Assembly: GCF_900095025.1 (NCBI RefSeq)
Contig: NZ_FMBK01000004.1
Location: forward strand, 124,001-188,000
Length of the DNA: 64,000 nt
Source: Acinetobacter albensis
GTDB lineage: Bacteria > Pseudomonadota > Gammaproteobacteria > Pseudomonadales > Moraxellaceae
Direction: 5' to 3'
Of this stretch, positions 56,808-64,000 are shown piece by piece. The first letter of the stretch is position 1. Every line of letters starts with the position of its first letter. A model generated the notes under the pieces. It saw only the letters and a list, made by a program, of their open reading frames with translations. It was not told the origin of the DNA and searched no databases. The translations under genes were made by a program, and so were the position numbers.

Positions 56808-59174
56808 TTATTTAGAACCCTTAATCCCAGCTTGTAATAACAATGCACCTAAACCACCAATTTTTTGCTCTTGAGGTTTAGCTGATTGTGGTTTCTTCAC
56901 TACTTGTGGGCGATCACTTTGAGGACGCGTCTGCTGTGGACGTTTCGCTTGTGGCTTACGCTCAGTACGTGGTTCAGTTGAAGTGTTTTGCTCACGGCGT
57001 GGCTGACGTGGTGCTTTTACAGGTGCTTCTGAACCTTCAGGACGCATCGATAAATTCACACGGTTACGCTCAGCATCTACGCTTAATACACGAACCTGAA
57101 CAATTTGACCAGGTTTAGCCACCTTATGTGGATCGGCAACAAATTCATTGGCCAATTCAGAAATGTGTACCAAACCATCCTGATGTACACCTACATCCAC
57201 AAATGCACCAAAGTTGGTGACATTGGTGATTACACCTTCTAGTTGCATCCCTTCCGTAAGTTGAGACACCTCAGTAATGTCTTCACGGAATTTTGCAGTA
57301 CGGAATTCTGGACGTGGATCACGGCCCGGTTTTTCAAGCTCGCTTAAAACATCTTGAATGGTCGGTAGGCCGAATTTTTCATCAGCAAATTCTTCTGCAT
57401 TTACTTGGCGAATAATTTCAGAATTTCCAATAATATCTTTCACTGTAGTCGCTTTCGCTTCCACAATTTTACTGACCAAAGCATAACTTTCAGGATGCAC
57501 TGCCGATGCATCTAATGGTTCTGAACCCGCTTGAATACGCAAAAAACCAGCTGCTTGTTCAAATGTACGTTCACCTAAACGTGGTACTTTCTTTAACGCT
57601 TGACGGTTGTCAAAAGGGCCATTTTCTTTACGATAATCAAAAATTTGCTGAGCAATCGATTTATTTAAACCTGCGATATAAGACAAAATCGCGGGTGATG
57701 CAGTATTCACATCAACACCCACCGAGTTCACACAATCTTCGACTACAGCTTCTAGGGTTTTTGCCAAACCGGTTTGATTGACATCATGCTGATACTGACC
57801 CACACCAATAGATTTTGGATCAATTTTCACCAATTCGGCTAACGGATCTTGTAAACGACGCGCAATCGATACAGCACCACGGATAGAAACATCCAAATCA
57901 GGTAATTCATTCGATGCCAATTCGGAAGCTGAATAAACCGATGCACCTGCCTCTGATACTGAAACACGTGTTAAATTCAGATCTGCATTTGCAGCCATCA
58001 TTTCAGCGACGACCGCTTCAGTTTCGCGACTTGCTGTCCCATTACCAATTGCAATTAAATCGACATTAAATTCACGGCATAGGCGCGTAAGTTCAGCAAT
58101 AGAACCTTCTTTGTCTTCTTTCGGCGCAAATGGATAAATGGTGCTATGCGCCAATACATCACCTGACTGATTGACCACCGCCAACTTCACGCCAGTACGA
58201 ATTCCTGGGTCAACACCCAAGGTTGTACGTGCCCCTGCAGGTGCAGATAGCAATAAATGACGTAAATTTTCAGCAAACACATTCATGGCTTCGGTTTCAG
58301 CCGTTAAACGTTTTTCAGTCAATAATGAATGTTCAATTTGCGGACGAATTTTACCCAGCCAGAACAGTTTAGCTGTTTGTTTTAAATAATCTTGACGTGC
58401 TTGTGGCTGAACAGTATCTAAATTGTATTCAGTTTCAATGCGGGACAGTGGTGCAGTATCCTCACCATCGACTTTTAAGCCCAAGACATTTTCTTGACGA
58501 CCACGTAACATCGCCAATAAACGATGTGAAGGTACTTTATTCAAGTTTTCAGAAAAATCGAAGTAATCACGGAACTTTTTACCGACTTCTTTTTTCTCAT
58601 CACTGGCCACTAAACTTTTAAGTAGCGCTGTTTTGGCAAATGTTGCTTTGAGATCGGTGGTCAAAGCAATATTTTGAGCCCAGTCATCAATTAAAATATG
58701 CTGAACTGCATCGAGCTGACTCTCTAAATCAGGATAATCTTCATGGCTAAAGCCAGCTAAAGCTGCTGCTGGTTCAATCATCTCATGCGCAATTTTTTCT
58801 GCAGCTAGACCTAAACCCGCTTCTCTGGCTTTAAACGATTTGCTGGTACGTTTTGGACGGTACGGCGCATATAGCTCTTCTAGTGCATTCTTGGTTTCAG
58901 CAGCATTGACGCGATTCAGCAAATCATCTGACAATTTGTTTTGTTCTTTCAATGATTCAATGACTTTTTCACGGCGCTCAAATAAATCACGTAAATAAGA
59001 TAACCGTGTATCGAGTTGACGTAATTGCGTATCGTCTAAACCTTGAGTTGCTTCTTTACGGTAACGTGCAATAAAAGGAACACTTGCACCCTCATCAATG
59101 AGTTTGATGGCCGCTTCTACTTGATTCGGACGTACCGCAATTTCTTTTGCTAACTGCTGAACTAAGTCAGTCAT
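56808..59174 (-). CDS. tex: RNA-binding transcription accessory protein Tex
   Basis: A cytoplasmic nucleic-acid-binding protein of 788 residues. The N-terminal helical part opens MTDLVQQLAKEIAVRPNQVEAAI and contains VPFIARYRKEATQGLDDTQLR. A YqgF-like nuclease fold (TTLGVDPGIRTGVKLAVV) and helix-hairpin-helix motifs (SPAILSYIAGLNKSIAQQI) follow. The C-terminal S1 domain is LEGVITNVTNFGAFVDVGVH. The tail is rich in P, Q, R and K. Start: ATG 59174 with GGGA; the GTG at 59189 has no site. It is divergent from ompR-envZ, a neighbour relation also seen in E. coli (yhgF-greB-ompR). Confidence 0.95.
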   Translation of the reverse strand: MTDLVQQLAKEIAVRPNQVEAAIKLIDEGASVPFIARYRKEATQGLDDTQLRQLDTRLSYLRDLFERREKVIESLKEQNKLSDDLLNRVNAAETKNALEELYAPYRPKRTSKSFKAREAGLGLAAEKIAHEMIEPAAALAGFSHEDYPDLESQLDAVQHILIDDWAQNIALTTDLKATFAKTALLKSLVASDEKKEVGKKFRDYFDFSENLNKVPSHRLLAMLRGRQENVLGLKVDGEDTAPLSRIETEYNLDTVQPQARQDYLKQTAKLFWLGKIRPQIEHSLLTEKRLTAETEAMNVFAENLRHLLLSAPAGARTTLGVDPGIRTGVKLAVVNQSGDVLAHSTIYPFAPKEDKEGSIAELTRLCREFNVDLIAIGNGTASRETEAVVAEMMAANADLNLTRVSVSEAGASVYSASELASNELPDLDVSIRGAVSIARRLQDPLAELVKIDPKSIGVGQYQHDVNQTGLAKTLEAVVEDCVNSVGVDVNTASPAILSYIAGLNKSIAQQIFDYRKENGPFDNRQALKKVPRLGERTFEQAAGFLRIQAGSEPLDASAVHPESYALVSKIVEAKATTVKDIIGNSEIIRQVNAEEFADEKFGLPTIQDVLSELEKPGRDPRPEFRTAKFREDITEVSQLTEGMQLEGVITNVTNFGAFVDVGVHQDGLVHISELANEFVADPHKVAKPGQIVQVRVLSVDAERNRVNLSMRPEGSEAPVKAPRQPRREQNTSTEPRTERKPQAKRPQQTRPQSDRPQVVKKPQSAKPQEQKIGGLGALLLQAGIKGSK

Positions 59175-59510
59175 CGTGTTTGATCCCACAAGGATAAGTA
59201 CTAAATGGCATGATTATAAAGACCAAGACTATAAAATCCACAATTGTTTTGATTAAATTTTTAAGTGGGCAATATTGCCAATTCAATTATTTTTTATAAT
59301 TCATGACAAAATTAACCGATTAGCTGATTTTTAGCGGCTAGATTAAGCTTTCTAAAGCATAATCAAGATGTATACATTTGGTATCTATGTCTTGATTTTA
59401 ACTGCAATATTTGTTGCTTTAGAGCATAGTAAACAGATACAAATGAATCGTATACTCGAGGTTATCCGTACTTTTGTTTACGATGACAATAAAGAATAAA
59501 GGAGCACATC
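59175..59510. promoter_or_regulatory. Divergent tex/ompR promoter region with palindromes
   Basis: A 336-bp region without a gene. GGCAATATTGCC (59268-59279) is a perfect 12-bp palindrome. AATCAAGA (59361-59368) and TCTTGATT (59390-59397) form an inverted repeat around a second small palindrome ATGTATACAT (59367-59376). These could be operators or an ompR leader hairpin. No named site was recognised. Confidence 0.4.
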
Positions 59511-60275
59511 ATGAGTTTAGTTGTACCTGCGGAAAAGACCGATCCCGTACATACCGAAACCGATCGCGTCGAACGGATTTTGGTGGTGGATGATGATGTG
59601 CGTTTGCGTACATTATTGCAGCGCTTTTTAGAAGATAAAGGTTTCGTGGTCAAAACTGCACATGATGCAACACAAATGGATCGGTTATTGCAGCGCGAAC
59701 TTTTCTCGCTTATTGTGCTCGATTTTATGCTTCCGGTTGAAGATGGTTTAAGTATCTGCCGACGTTTACGCCAATCAAACATCGATACGCCGATTATTAT
59801 GTTGACTGCACGCGGTAGTGATTCTGACCGTATTGCAGGACTTGAAGCAGGCGCAGACGATTATTTACCAAAACCCTTTAATCCAAATGAATTACTTGCG
59901 CGAATTCGTGCGGTATTGCGTCGTCAAGTTCGTGAAGTGCCAGGCGCACCAAGCCAACATATGGAAGTGGTTTCATTTGGGCCATGGTCATTAGATTTGT
60001 CTACCCGTACTTTAACGCGTGAAGGTCAAGTAGTAACGCTCACTACGGGTGAATTTGCAGTATTAAAAGCGTTGGTACAACATCCGCGTGAACCTTTAAC
60101 CCGTGATAAATTAATGAATTTAGCACGTGGTCGTGAATGGGGGGCCATGGAACGCTCGATTGATGTTCAAGTTTCCCGTTTACGTCGTTTAGTTGAAGAA
60201 AATCCTGCACGTGCACGTTATATTCAAACGGTTTGGGGTGTGGGTTATGTTTTTGTTCCAGATGGTGCAGAATAA
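59511..60275 (+). CDS. ompR: Two-component response regulator OmpR
   Basis: DNA-binding response regulator of 254 residues. Receiver domain: RILVVDDDVRLR acidic pocket near 26-29, phospho-acceptor D71 in LIVLDFMLPVEDGL, and KPFNPNELLARIRAVLRR. The C-terminal winged-helix shows TLTREGQVVTLTTGEFAVL and ERSIDVQVSRLRRLVEENP...VWGVGYVF. A 20-residue extension precedes the receiver. The ribosome-binding site is AAGGAG. The cognate kinase follows 256 bp downstream, much farther than the overlapping pair in E. coli. Confidence 0.95.
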   Translation: MSLVVPAEKTDPVHTETDRVERILVVDDDVRLRTLLQRFLEDKGFVVKTAHDATQMDRLLQRELFSLIVLDFMLPVEDGLSICRRLRQSNIDTPIIMLTARGSDSDRIAGLEAGADDYLPKPFNPNELLARIRAVLRRQVREVPGAPSQHMEVVSFGPWSLDLSTRTLTREGQVVTLTTGEFAVLKALVQHPREPLTRDKLMNLARGREWGAMERSIDVQVSRLRRLVEENPARARYIQTVWGVGYVFVPDGAE

Positions 60276-60318
60276 GAACGAAATTTAACCATATAATCCC
60301 TCTATTTGTCCTGTAACG

Positions 60319-60392
60319 CCATTCGCTGCTGTGTGAGCCAAACTTTATTAAGTAAAGTATAATAAATAGGAACCTGCAGGTTCAGCGAATGG
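60319..60392. repeat. Structured three-hairpin element between ompR and envZ
   Basis: Outer inverted repeat CCATTCGCTG (60319-60328) with CAGCGAATGG (60383-60392). Inside lie ACTTTA/TAAAGT (60342-60347, 60353-60358) and the 14-bp palindrome GAACCTGCAGGTTC (60370-60383). Together they would fold as a three-way junction in RNA, or as a cruciform in DNA. There is no T-run, so it is not a standard terminator. It could be a small repeat element, an mRNA processing site or a leader structure for envZ. Confidence 0.6.
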
Positions 60393-60531
60393 TAAAACAT
60401 GACTTGTTGTAATAGTATTATTTAGTCTTAAAAATTTATACCACACGCTGCTTCCCTCGAAGACATCAGCGGTCTAATGTAATAAAGAATAAAAAACTGC
60501 CCACACTCAGATACGTTCACAGGAATCTAAT

Positions 60532-61992
60532 GTGAAACTTGAACCCATCGACCCGCAAAAATTTACAGATTTTGAAGCTTATTCAGAAAAGAAGCGTACC
60601 CGATGGGAACGCTTTTTGGACAAAATCAAGCCGCGTTCAGCTGCCATGCGTACTACAGTATTGGTTCTGTTCATTGTATTTTTTAGTCTATTTATGTCGT
60701 TGTGGTTCTTTTGGCGTACCTTGTATTTACCAGAAATTCAGCAACATGCGCGTTATTTAGGTGTTGAATTAGAAATTATTAATAATCCAGATTTACGTAT
60801 TTTTCATAACGACGCTGAAGTTGATGTGGATACTTGGTTAAAAAATCGGGTCGGTATTCAATATATTACCGACCCTAAAGAATATCCAAGTGTGCGAGAC
60901 AAAGTCATTGCGGAATTTTTTACCAATCAAATTGAAGAAAAACTCGCCAAAGAACTTAAAGTCGAAAATGTGACCGTTTATTTCCAATTTAAGCCAAGTC
61001 CGCGTATTTGGATTCAAACTCCTGAAATGAACGGACATTGGGTTCGAGAACCATTAAAAACCTATGCCAACTATAGTCCAGAGTTGGTGTTTGGCTGGTT
61101 ACTCGGTGTACCGCTGATCGCTGCTGCCATTATTTTAACGCTGGTTCGTCAACTGAATCGTCCATTACGACGTCTGCAAAATGCGGCCAATAATTACAGT
61201 AAAACAGGTTCTGCACCCTATCTTGAAACCAATCATGGACCGCAAGAAATTAGAGAGGTCAATCAAGCGTTTAATCATATGATTTACACTTTAGACCAAA
61301 CCGAACGCGACCGCCGTATTATGTTGGCAGGTATTTCACATGATTTGCGAACGCCATTAACCCGTATTCGTTTAAGTGCTGAAATGATGCCTGAGGATGA
61401 CTTCTTAAAAGAGGGTCTGATTTATGATGTTGAAGATATGGATGCCATCTTAAATCAATTTATTTCTTATATGCGCGATGGTTCAGATGAGGAATTACAA
61501 GACACTGACATTAACATGTTATTACAAGAGTTAATGATTCAATTCAAACCTTTAGATGTACGTTTTACTGCACAAGACGTTCCACTCATTCAGGCACGTA
61601 GCCAATCCTTAAAGCGTTTAATTGGTAATTTAATCAATAACTCAAAACGCTATGGAGCTGAACCAATTGAATTGTCAGCTCATGTCGAAAATGATCATAT
61701 TTTTATTTGTGTGGCTGACAACGGTACAGGTATTCCAGAAGATCAAATTGAAGACTTAATGCAGCCTTTTGTTCGAGGCAATGAAGCGCGTACGATACAA
61801 GGCAGCGGCTTGGGACTTGCAATTGTCAAACGCATTGTCGATTTACACCAAGGCCAATTGACTATTCATAATCGGGCTCAAGGTGGTTTAGAAGCACTGA
61901 TCCGCCTACCAATTCCTCAGGAACCCGTAGAAGAAACTTTACCTCACAGTACTTTAGAAAAAATTAAGCAAACTTTTACTGATCATTTTTAA
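60532..61992 (+). CDS. envZ: Two-component sensor kinase EnvZ
   Basis: Inner-membrane histidine kinase of 486 residues. Membrane helices at about 40-61 and 185-204 flank a periplasmic domain. A HAMP linker follows (LNRPLRRLQNAANNY). H270 in LAGISHDLRTPLTRIR is the autophosphorylated residue. The ATPase domain has NLINNSKRYG (N box), VADNGTGIP (G1) and GSGLGLAIVKRIVDLH (G2). Start: GTG 60532, with AGGA 7 bases upstream. An out-of-frame ATG-TGA (60530-60535) overlaps this start, an unusual layout that may affect initiation. Confidence 0.94.
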   Translation: MKLEPIDPQKFTDFEAYSEKKRTRWERFLDKIKPRSAAMRTTVLVLFIVFFSLFMSLWFFWRTLYLPEIQQHARYLGVELEIINNPDLRIFHNDAEVDVDTWLKNRVGIQYITDPKEYPSVRDKVIAEFFTNQIEEKLAKELKVENVTVYFQFKPSPRIWIQTPEMNGHWVREPLKTYANYSPELVFGWLLGVPLIAAAIILTLVRQLNRPLRRLQNAANNYSKTGSAPYLETNHGPQEIREVNQAFNHMIYTLDQTERDRRIMLAGISHDLRTPLTRIRLSAEMMPEDDFLKEGLIYDVEDMDAILNQFISYMRDGSDEELQDTDINMLLQELMIQFKPLDVRFTAQDVPLIQARSQSLKRLIGNLINNSKRYGAEPIELSAHVENDHIFICVADNGTGIPEDQIEDLMQPFVRGNEARTIQGSGLGLAIVKRIVDLHQGQLTIHNRAQGGLEALIRLPIPQEPVEETLPHSTLEKIKQTFTDHF

Positions 61993-62197
61993 CACTTGGT
62001 CAATTTAACTCCATTTAATTTTGCTAAATATATTATCTCTTTATTTTTATTTTATAAAAATCAGGTGCTTAAAAATCATCAAAATATCTTATAGCTGCAT
62101 TTTTTCAAAAAATTAGACCTTAGCCTAACAGGCATGCACAATTTGTTTTTAGGACGGTACAATCCGTCTAAGTTTGAACAAGAATTGAGCGTAACCC

Positions 62198-63715
62198 ATG
62201 TCTTTAGATCGTATTCGTTTAGCATCACTTCATGATAAAGTCATGAGCGCAGAACAAGCTGCAACTTTTATCCAAGATGGGATGACTGTAGGCATGAGTG
62301 GATTCACTCGTGCAGGAGAAGCAAAAGCAGTCCCATTAGCTCTCGTGAAACAAGCAAAGCAACATCCTTTAAAAATTACGTTAATTACTGGTGCGAGTTT
62401 AGGCAACGACCTAGACAAACAATTAACTGAAGCAGGTGTATTGGCACGTCGCTTACCTTTTCAAGTAGACAATACTTTACGTAAAGCAATTAACAATGGC
62501 GAAGTGATGTTCATCGATCAGCATTTGTCTGAAACAGTTGAACAAATGCGTAATCAACAATTGAAGAAACCAGATGTCGCTATTATTGAAGCTGTTGCAA
62601 TCACTGAAGATGGCGGCATTATTCCAAGTACTTCTGTAGGTAACTCTGCGAGTTTCGCCATTTTTGCAGAAAAAGTCATTATTGAAATTAATACCAACTT
62701 AAGTCCAGCTTTTGAAGGTTTACACGATATTTACATCCCGACCTATCGTCCAACGCGTCAAGCTATTCCACTGACCCAAGTGGATGAACGTATTGGTACT
62801 CATGCAATTAATATTGATCCAGCAAAAATTGTAGGCATCGTCATTAACAATGAATATCATGACTCTCCATCGACTGTGACCCTTCCAGATGATGAGACTC
62901 AAGGCATTGCCAATCACTTGATCAATTTTTTTGAACAAGAAGTAGCACAAGGTCGGTTACCTAAAAACTTAGGGCCATTACAAGCAGGTATTGGCTCTAT
63001 TGCCAATGCTGTTTTAACCGGTCTAAAAGATTCGAATTTCGAAGATTTGGTGATGTATTCGGAAGTACTACAAGACTGTACCTTTGAATTGATTGATGCA
63101 GGCAAAATGAAATTTGCCTCAGGAAGCTCAATTACCCTGTCTGCAAAATATGGTGAAAAAGTATTTAACAATCTTGAAGCCTATAAAGACAAATTGGTGT
63201 TACGTCCACAAGAAATCTCAAATCATCCTGAATTGGTTCGTCGTTTAGGGATTATTGGAATTAACACAGCATTAGAGTTTGATATTTACGGTAACGTTAA
63301 CTCAACGCATGTCTGTGGTACCAAAATGATGAATGGTATTGGCGGTTCTGGCGACTTTGCACGTAATGCACACTTGGCTATTTTTGTAACCAAGTCGATT
63401 GCGAAAGGCGGGGATATTTCTTCAATCGTCCCTATGGCTTCTCATGTAGATCATTCTGAACACGATGTTGATATTTTGGTGACTGAGCAAGGTCTTGCTG
63501 ATTTACGCGGTTTAGCCCCACGTGAACGCGCTCACACGATTATTAATAATTGTGCACATCCAATGTATCGTGATGCACTGAATGATTACTTTGATCGTGC
63601 AGCGGCAAAAGGTGGACACACGCCACACTTATTACGTGAAGCACTTTCATGGCATGTTAACTTTGAAGAACAAGGTCAAATGCTGGTCGCACTTCCTGAA
63701 GCTAAAATTGCTTAA
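62198..63715 (+). CDS. Class I CoA-transferase, succinyl-CoA:acetate type (acetyl-CoA hydrolase family)
   Basis: A cytoplasmic enzyme of 505 residues. The N-terminal VGMSGFTRAGEAKAVP and the glycine-rich LLQAGIGSIANAV-like segment (GPLQAGIGSIANAVLTGL) are typical of the acetyl-CoA hydrolase/transferase family. E289 in MYSEVLQD corresponds to the glutamate that forms the enzyme-CoA thioester in AarC. FDIYGNVNSTHVCGTKMMNGIGGSGDF and ITEQGLADLRGLAPRER-like VTEQGLADLRGLAPRER also match. Length equals AarC (505). It would exchange CoA between succinyl-CoA and acetate, useful for acetate use. True substrate is inferred. Ribosome-binding site weak. Confidence 0.88.
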   Translation: MSLDRIRLASLHDKVMSAEQAATFIQDGMTVGMSGFTRAGEAKAVPLALVKQAKQHPLKITLITGASLGNDLDKQLTEAGVLARRLPFQVDNTLRKAINNGEVMFIDQHLSETVEQMRNQQLKKPDVAIIEAVAITEDGGIIPSTSVGNSASFAIFAEKVIIEINTNLSPAFEGLHDIYIPTYRPTRQAIPLTQVDERIGTHAINIDPAKIVGIVINNEYHDSPSTVTLPDDETQGIANHLINFFEQEVAQGRLPKNLGPLQAGIGSIANAVLTGLKDSNFEDLVMYSEVLQDCTFELIDAGKMKFASGSSITLSAKYGEKVFNNLEAYKDKLVLRPQEISNHPELVRRLGIIGINTALEFDIYGNVNSTHVCGTKMMNGIGGSGDFARNAHLAIFVTKSIAKGGDISSIVPMASHVDHSEHDVDILVTEQGLADLRGLAPRERAHTIINNCAHPMYRDALNDYFDRAAAKGGHTPHLLREALSWHVNFEEQGQMLVALPEAKIA

Positions 63716-63736
63716 TCAAATCAGTTAATATGATTT

Positions 63737-63763
63737 AAAAAGCGTACCTCGGTACGCTTTTTT
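63737..63763 (+). terminator. Terminator after the CoA-transferase gene
   Basis: Stem AGCGTACC with GGTACGCT, two-base centre, flanked by A and T runs; it probably also ends the opposing partial gene. Confidence 0.9.
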
Positions 63764-63834
63764 ATTGTTCTCTATTCAGAAAAAATATAAACCTCACATC
63801 CAGCAAAGGATTTAAAGTAGAGCACTAAATTATC

Positions 63835-64000
63835 TTATAAACGCTGCTCAATAGCTTTTCGATTCTGTTTTTTGACCTTGTCGATTGCTGCATTGAGCTG
63901 TAAAACTTCTTGGTATAAAGTATTAAATTGCTTTACCGCTTTATCCTGATAAAACATGAAGGTTTTGTTCTTTTTTTCCCATTGATTATTTTTAAGCAGG
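63835..64000 (-). CDS. C-terminal end of an unidentified coiled-coil-like protein (partial)
   Basis: The reverse strand is open from the window edge to TAA at 63835-63837, giving 54 codons. The sequence is basic and helical: WEKKNKTFMFYQDKAVKQF, LYQEVLQLNAAIDKVKK and QNRKAIEQRL. No stop interrupts it and the codon use looks coding. I do not recognise a family, and the start lies outside the window. Confidence 0.6.
   Translation of the reverse strand, partial: LLKNNQWEKKNKTFMFYQDKAVKQFNTLYQEVLQLNAAIDKVKKQNRKAIEQRL

Overview
The window looks like chromosomal core DNA of an Acinetobacter species (Moraxellaceae, Gammaproteobacteria). Evidence: AT-rich DNA with standard bacterial signals; a fatty acyl-CoA reductase of the Acinetobacter Acr1 type; a SpoT with a decayed synthetase domain; the order ponA / pilMNOPQ-aroK-aroB-gltBD; and a dcw cluster that stops after mraY. 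I see no phage, insertion sequence, integron, CRISPR array or rRNA operon. Most genes are housekeeping genes, and I did not find a clearly new multi-gene system.

Layout. 1-4.8 kb: ispH (cut by the window edge), gmk, rpoZ, spoT, ridA. 5.1-6.2 kb: iron storage pair bfd and bfr, with a Fur-type box over the bfd promoter. 6.2-9.0 kb: a PglL-type oligosaccharyltransferase, a decayed pilin-accessory gene, and a type IV pilin with a sigma-54-type promoter. 9.1-12.4 kb: lemA with two TPM-domain genes, then a PF10118-type hydrolase. 12.7-18.6 kb: gltBD. 19-26.8 kb: SPOR protein, aroB, aroK and pilMNOPQ, divergent from ponA (27-29.5 kb). 29.8-37.8 kb: rlmA and rsmH-ftsL-ftsI-murE-murF-mraY. 38-40.3 kb: two tandem sulfate-binding proteins. 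40.8-43.4 kb: a small secreted protein, gltX, tRNA-Ala(GGC), tRNA-Glu(TTC) and a small membrane zinc-ribbon protein. 43.5-51.7 kb: a heavy-metal locus with czcD, a DUF4198-like periplasmic protein and czcICBA. 51.9-59.2 kb: ettA, metY, acr1, a small membrane protein and tex. 59.5-62 kb: ompR and envZ. 62.2-63.7 kb: a class I CoA-transferase; then the end of an unknown gene.

How the genes work together. The pilMNOPQ alignment and secretin proteins, the pilin and its adjacent PglL enzyme belong to type IV pilus and natural transformation functions. PBP1a and the rsmH-mraY block make and polymerise peptidoglycan during growth and division. GltBD supplies glutamate. AroK and AroB serve the shikimate pathway, and MetY plus the sulfate-binding proteins serve sulfur assimilation. 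CzcD exports metal ions across the inner membrane, and CzcCBA across the outer membrane. OmpR-EnvZ is an envelope-stress two-component system.

Points worth a second look: a bacterioferritin missing four of six ferroxidase ligands; a tfpZ-like pseudogene between pilin and PglL; a three-hairpin structured element between ompR and envZ; a Fur-like palindrome inside the metal-resistance locus; rlmA lying directly behind the mraY terminator; and a short protein whose two CxxC motifs flank two membrane helices.
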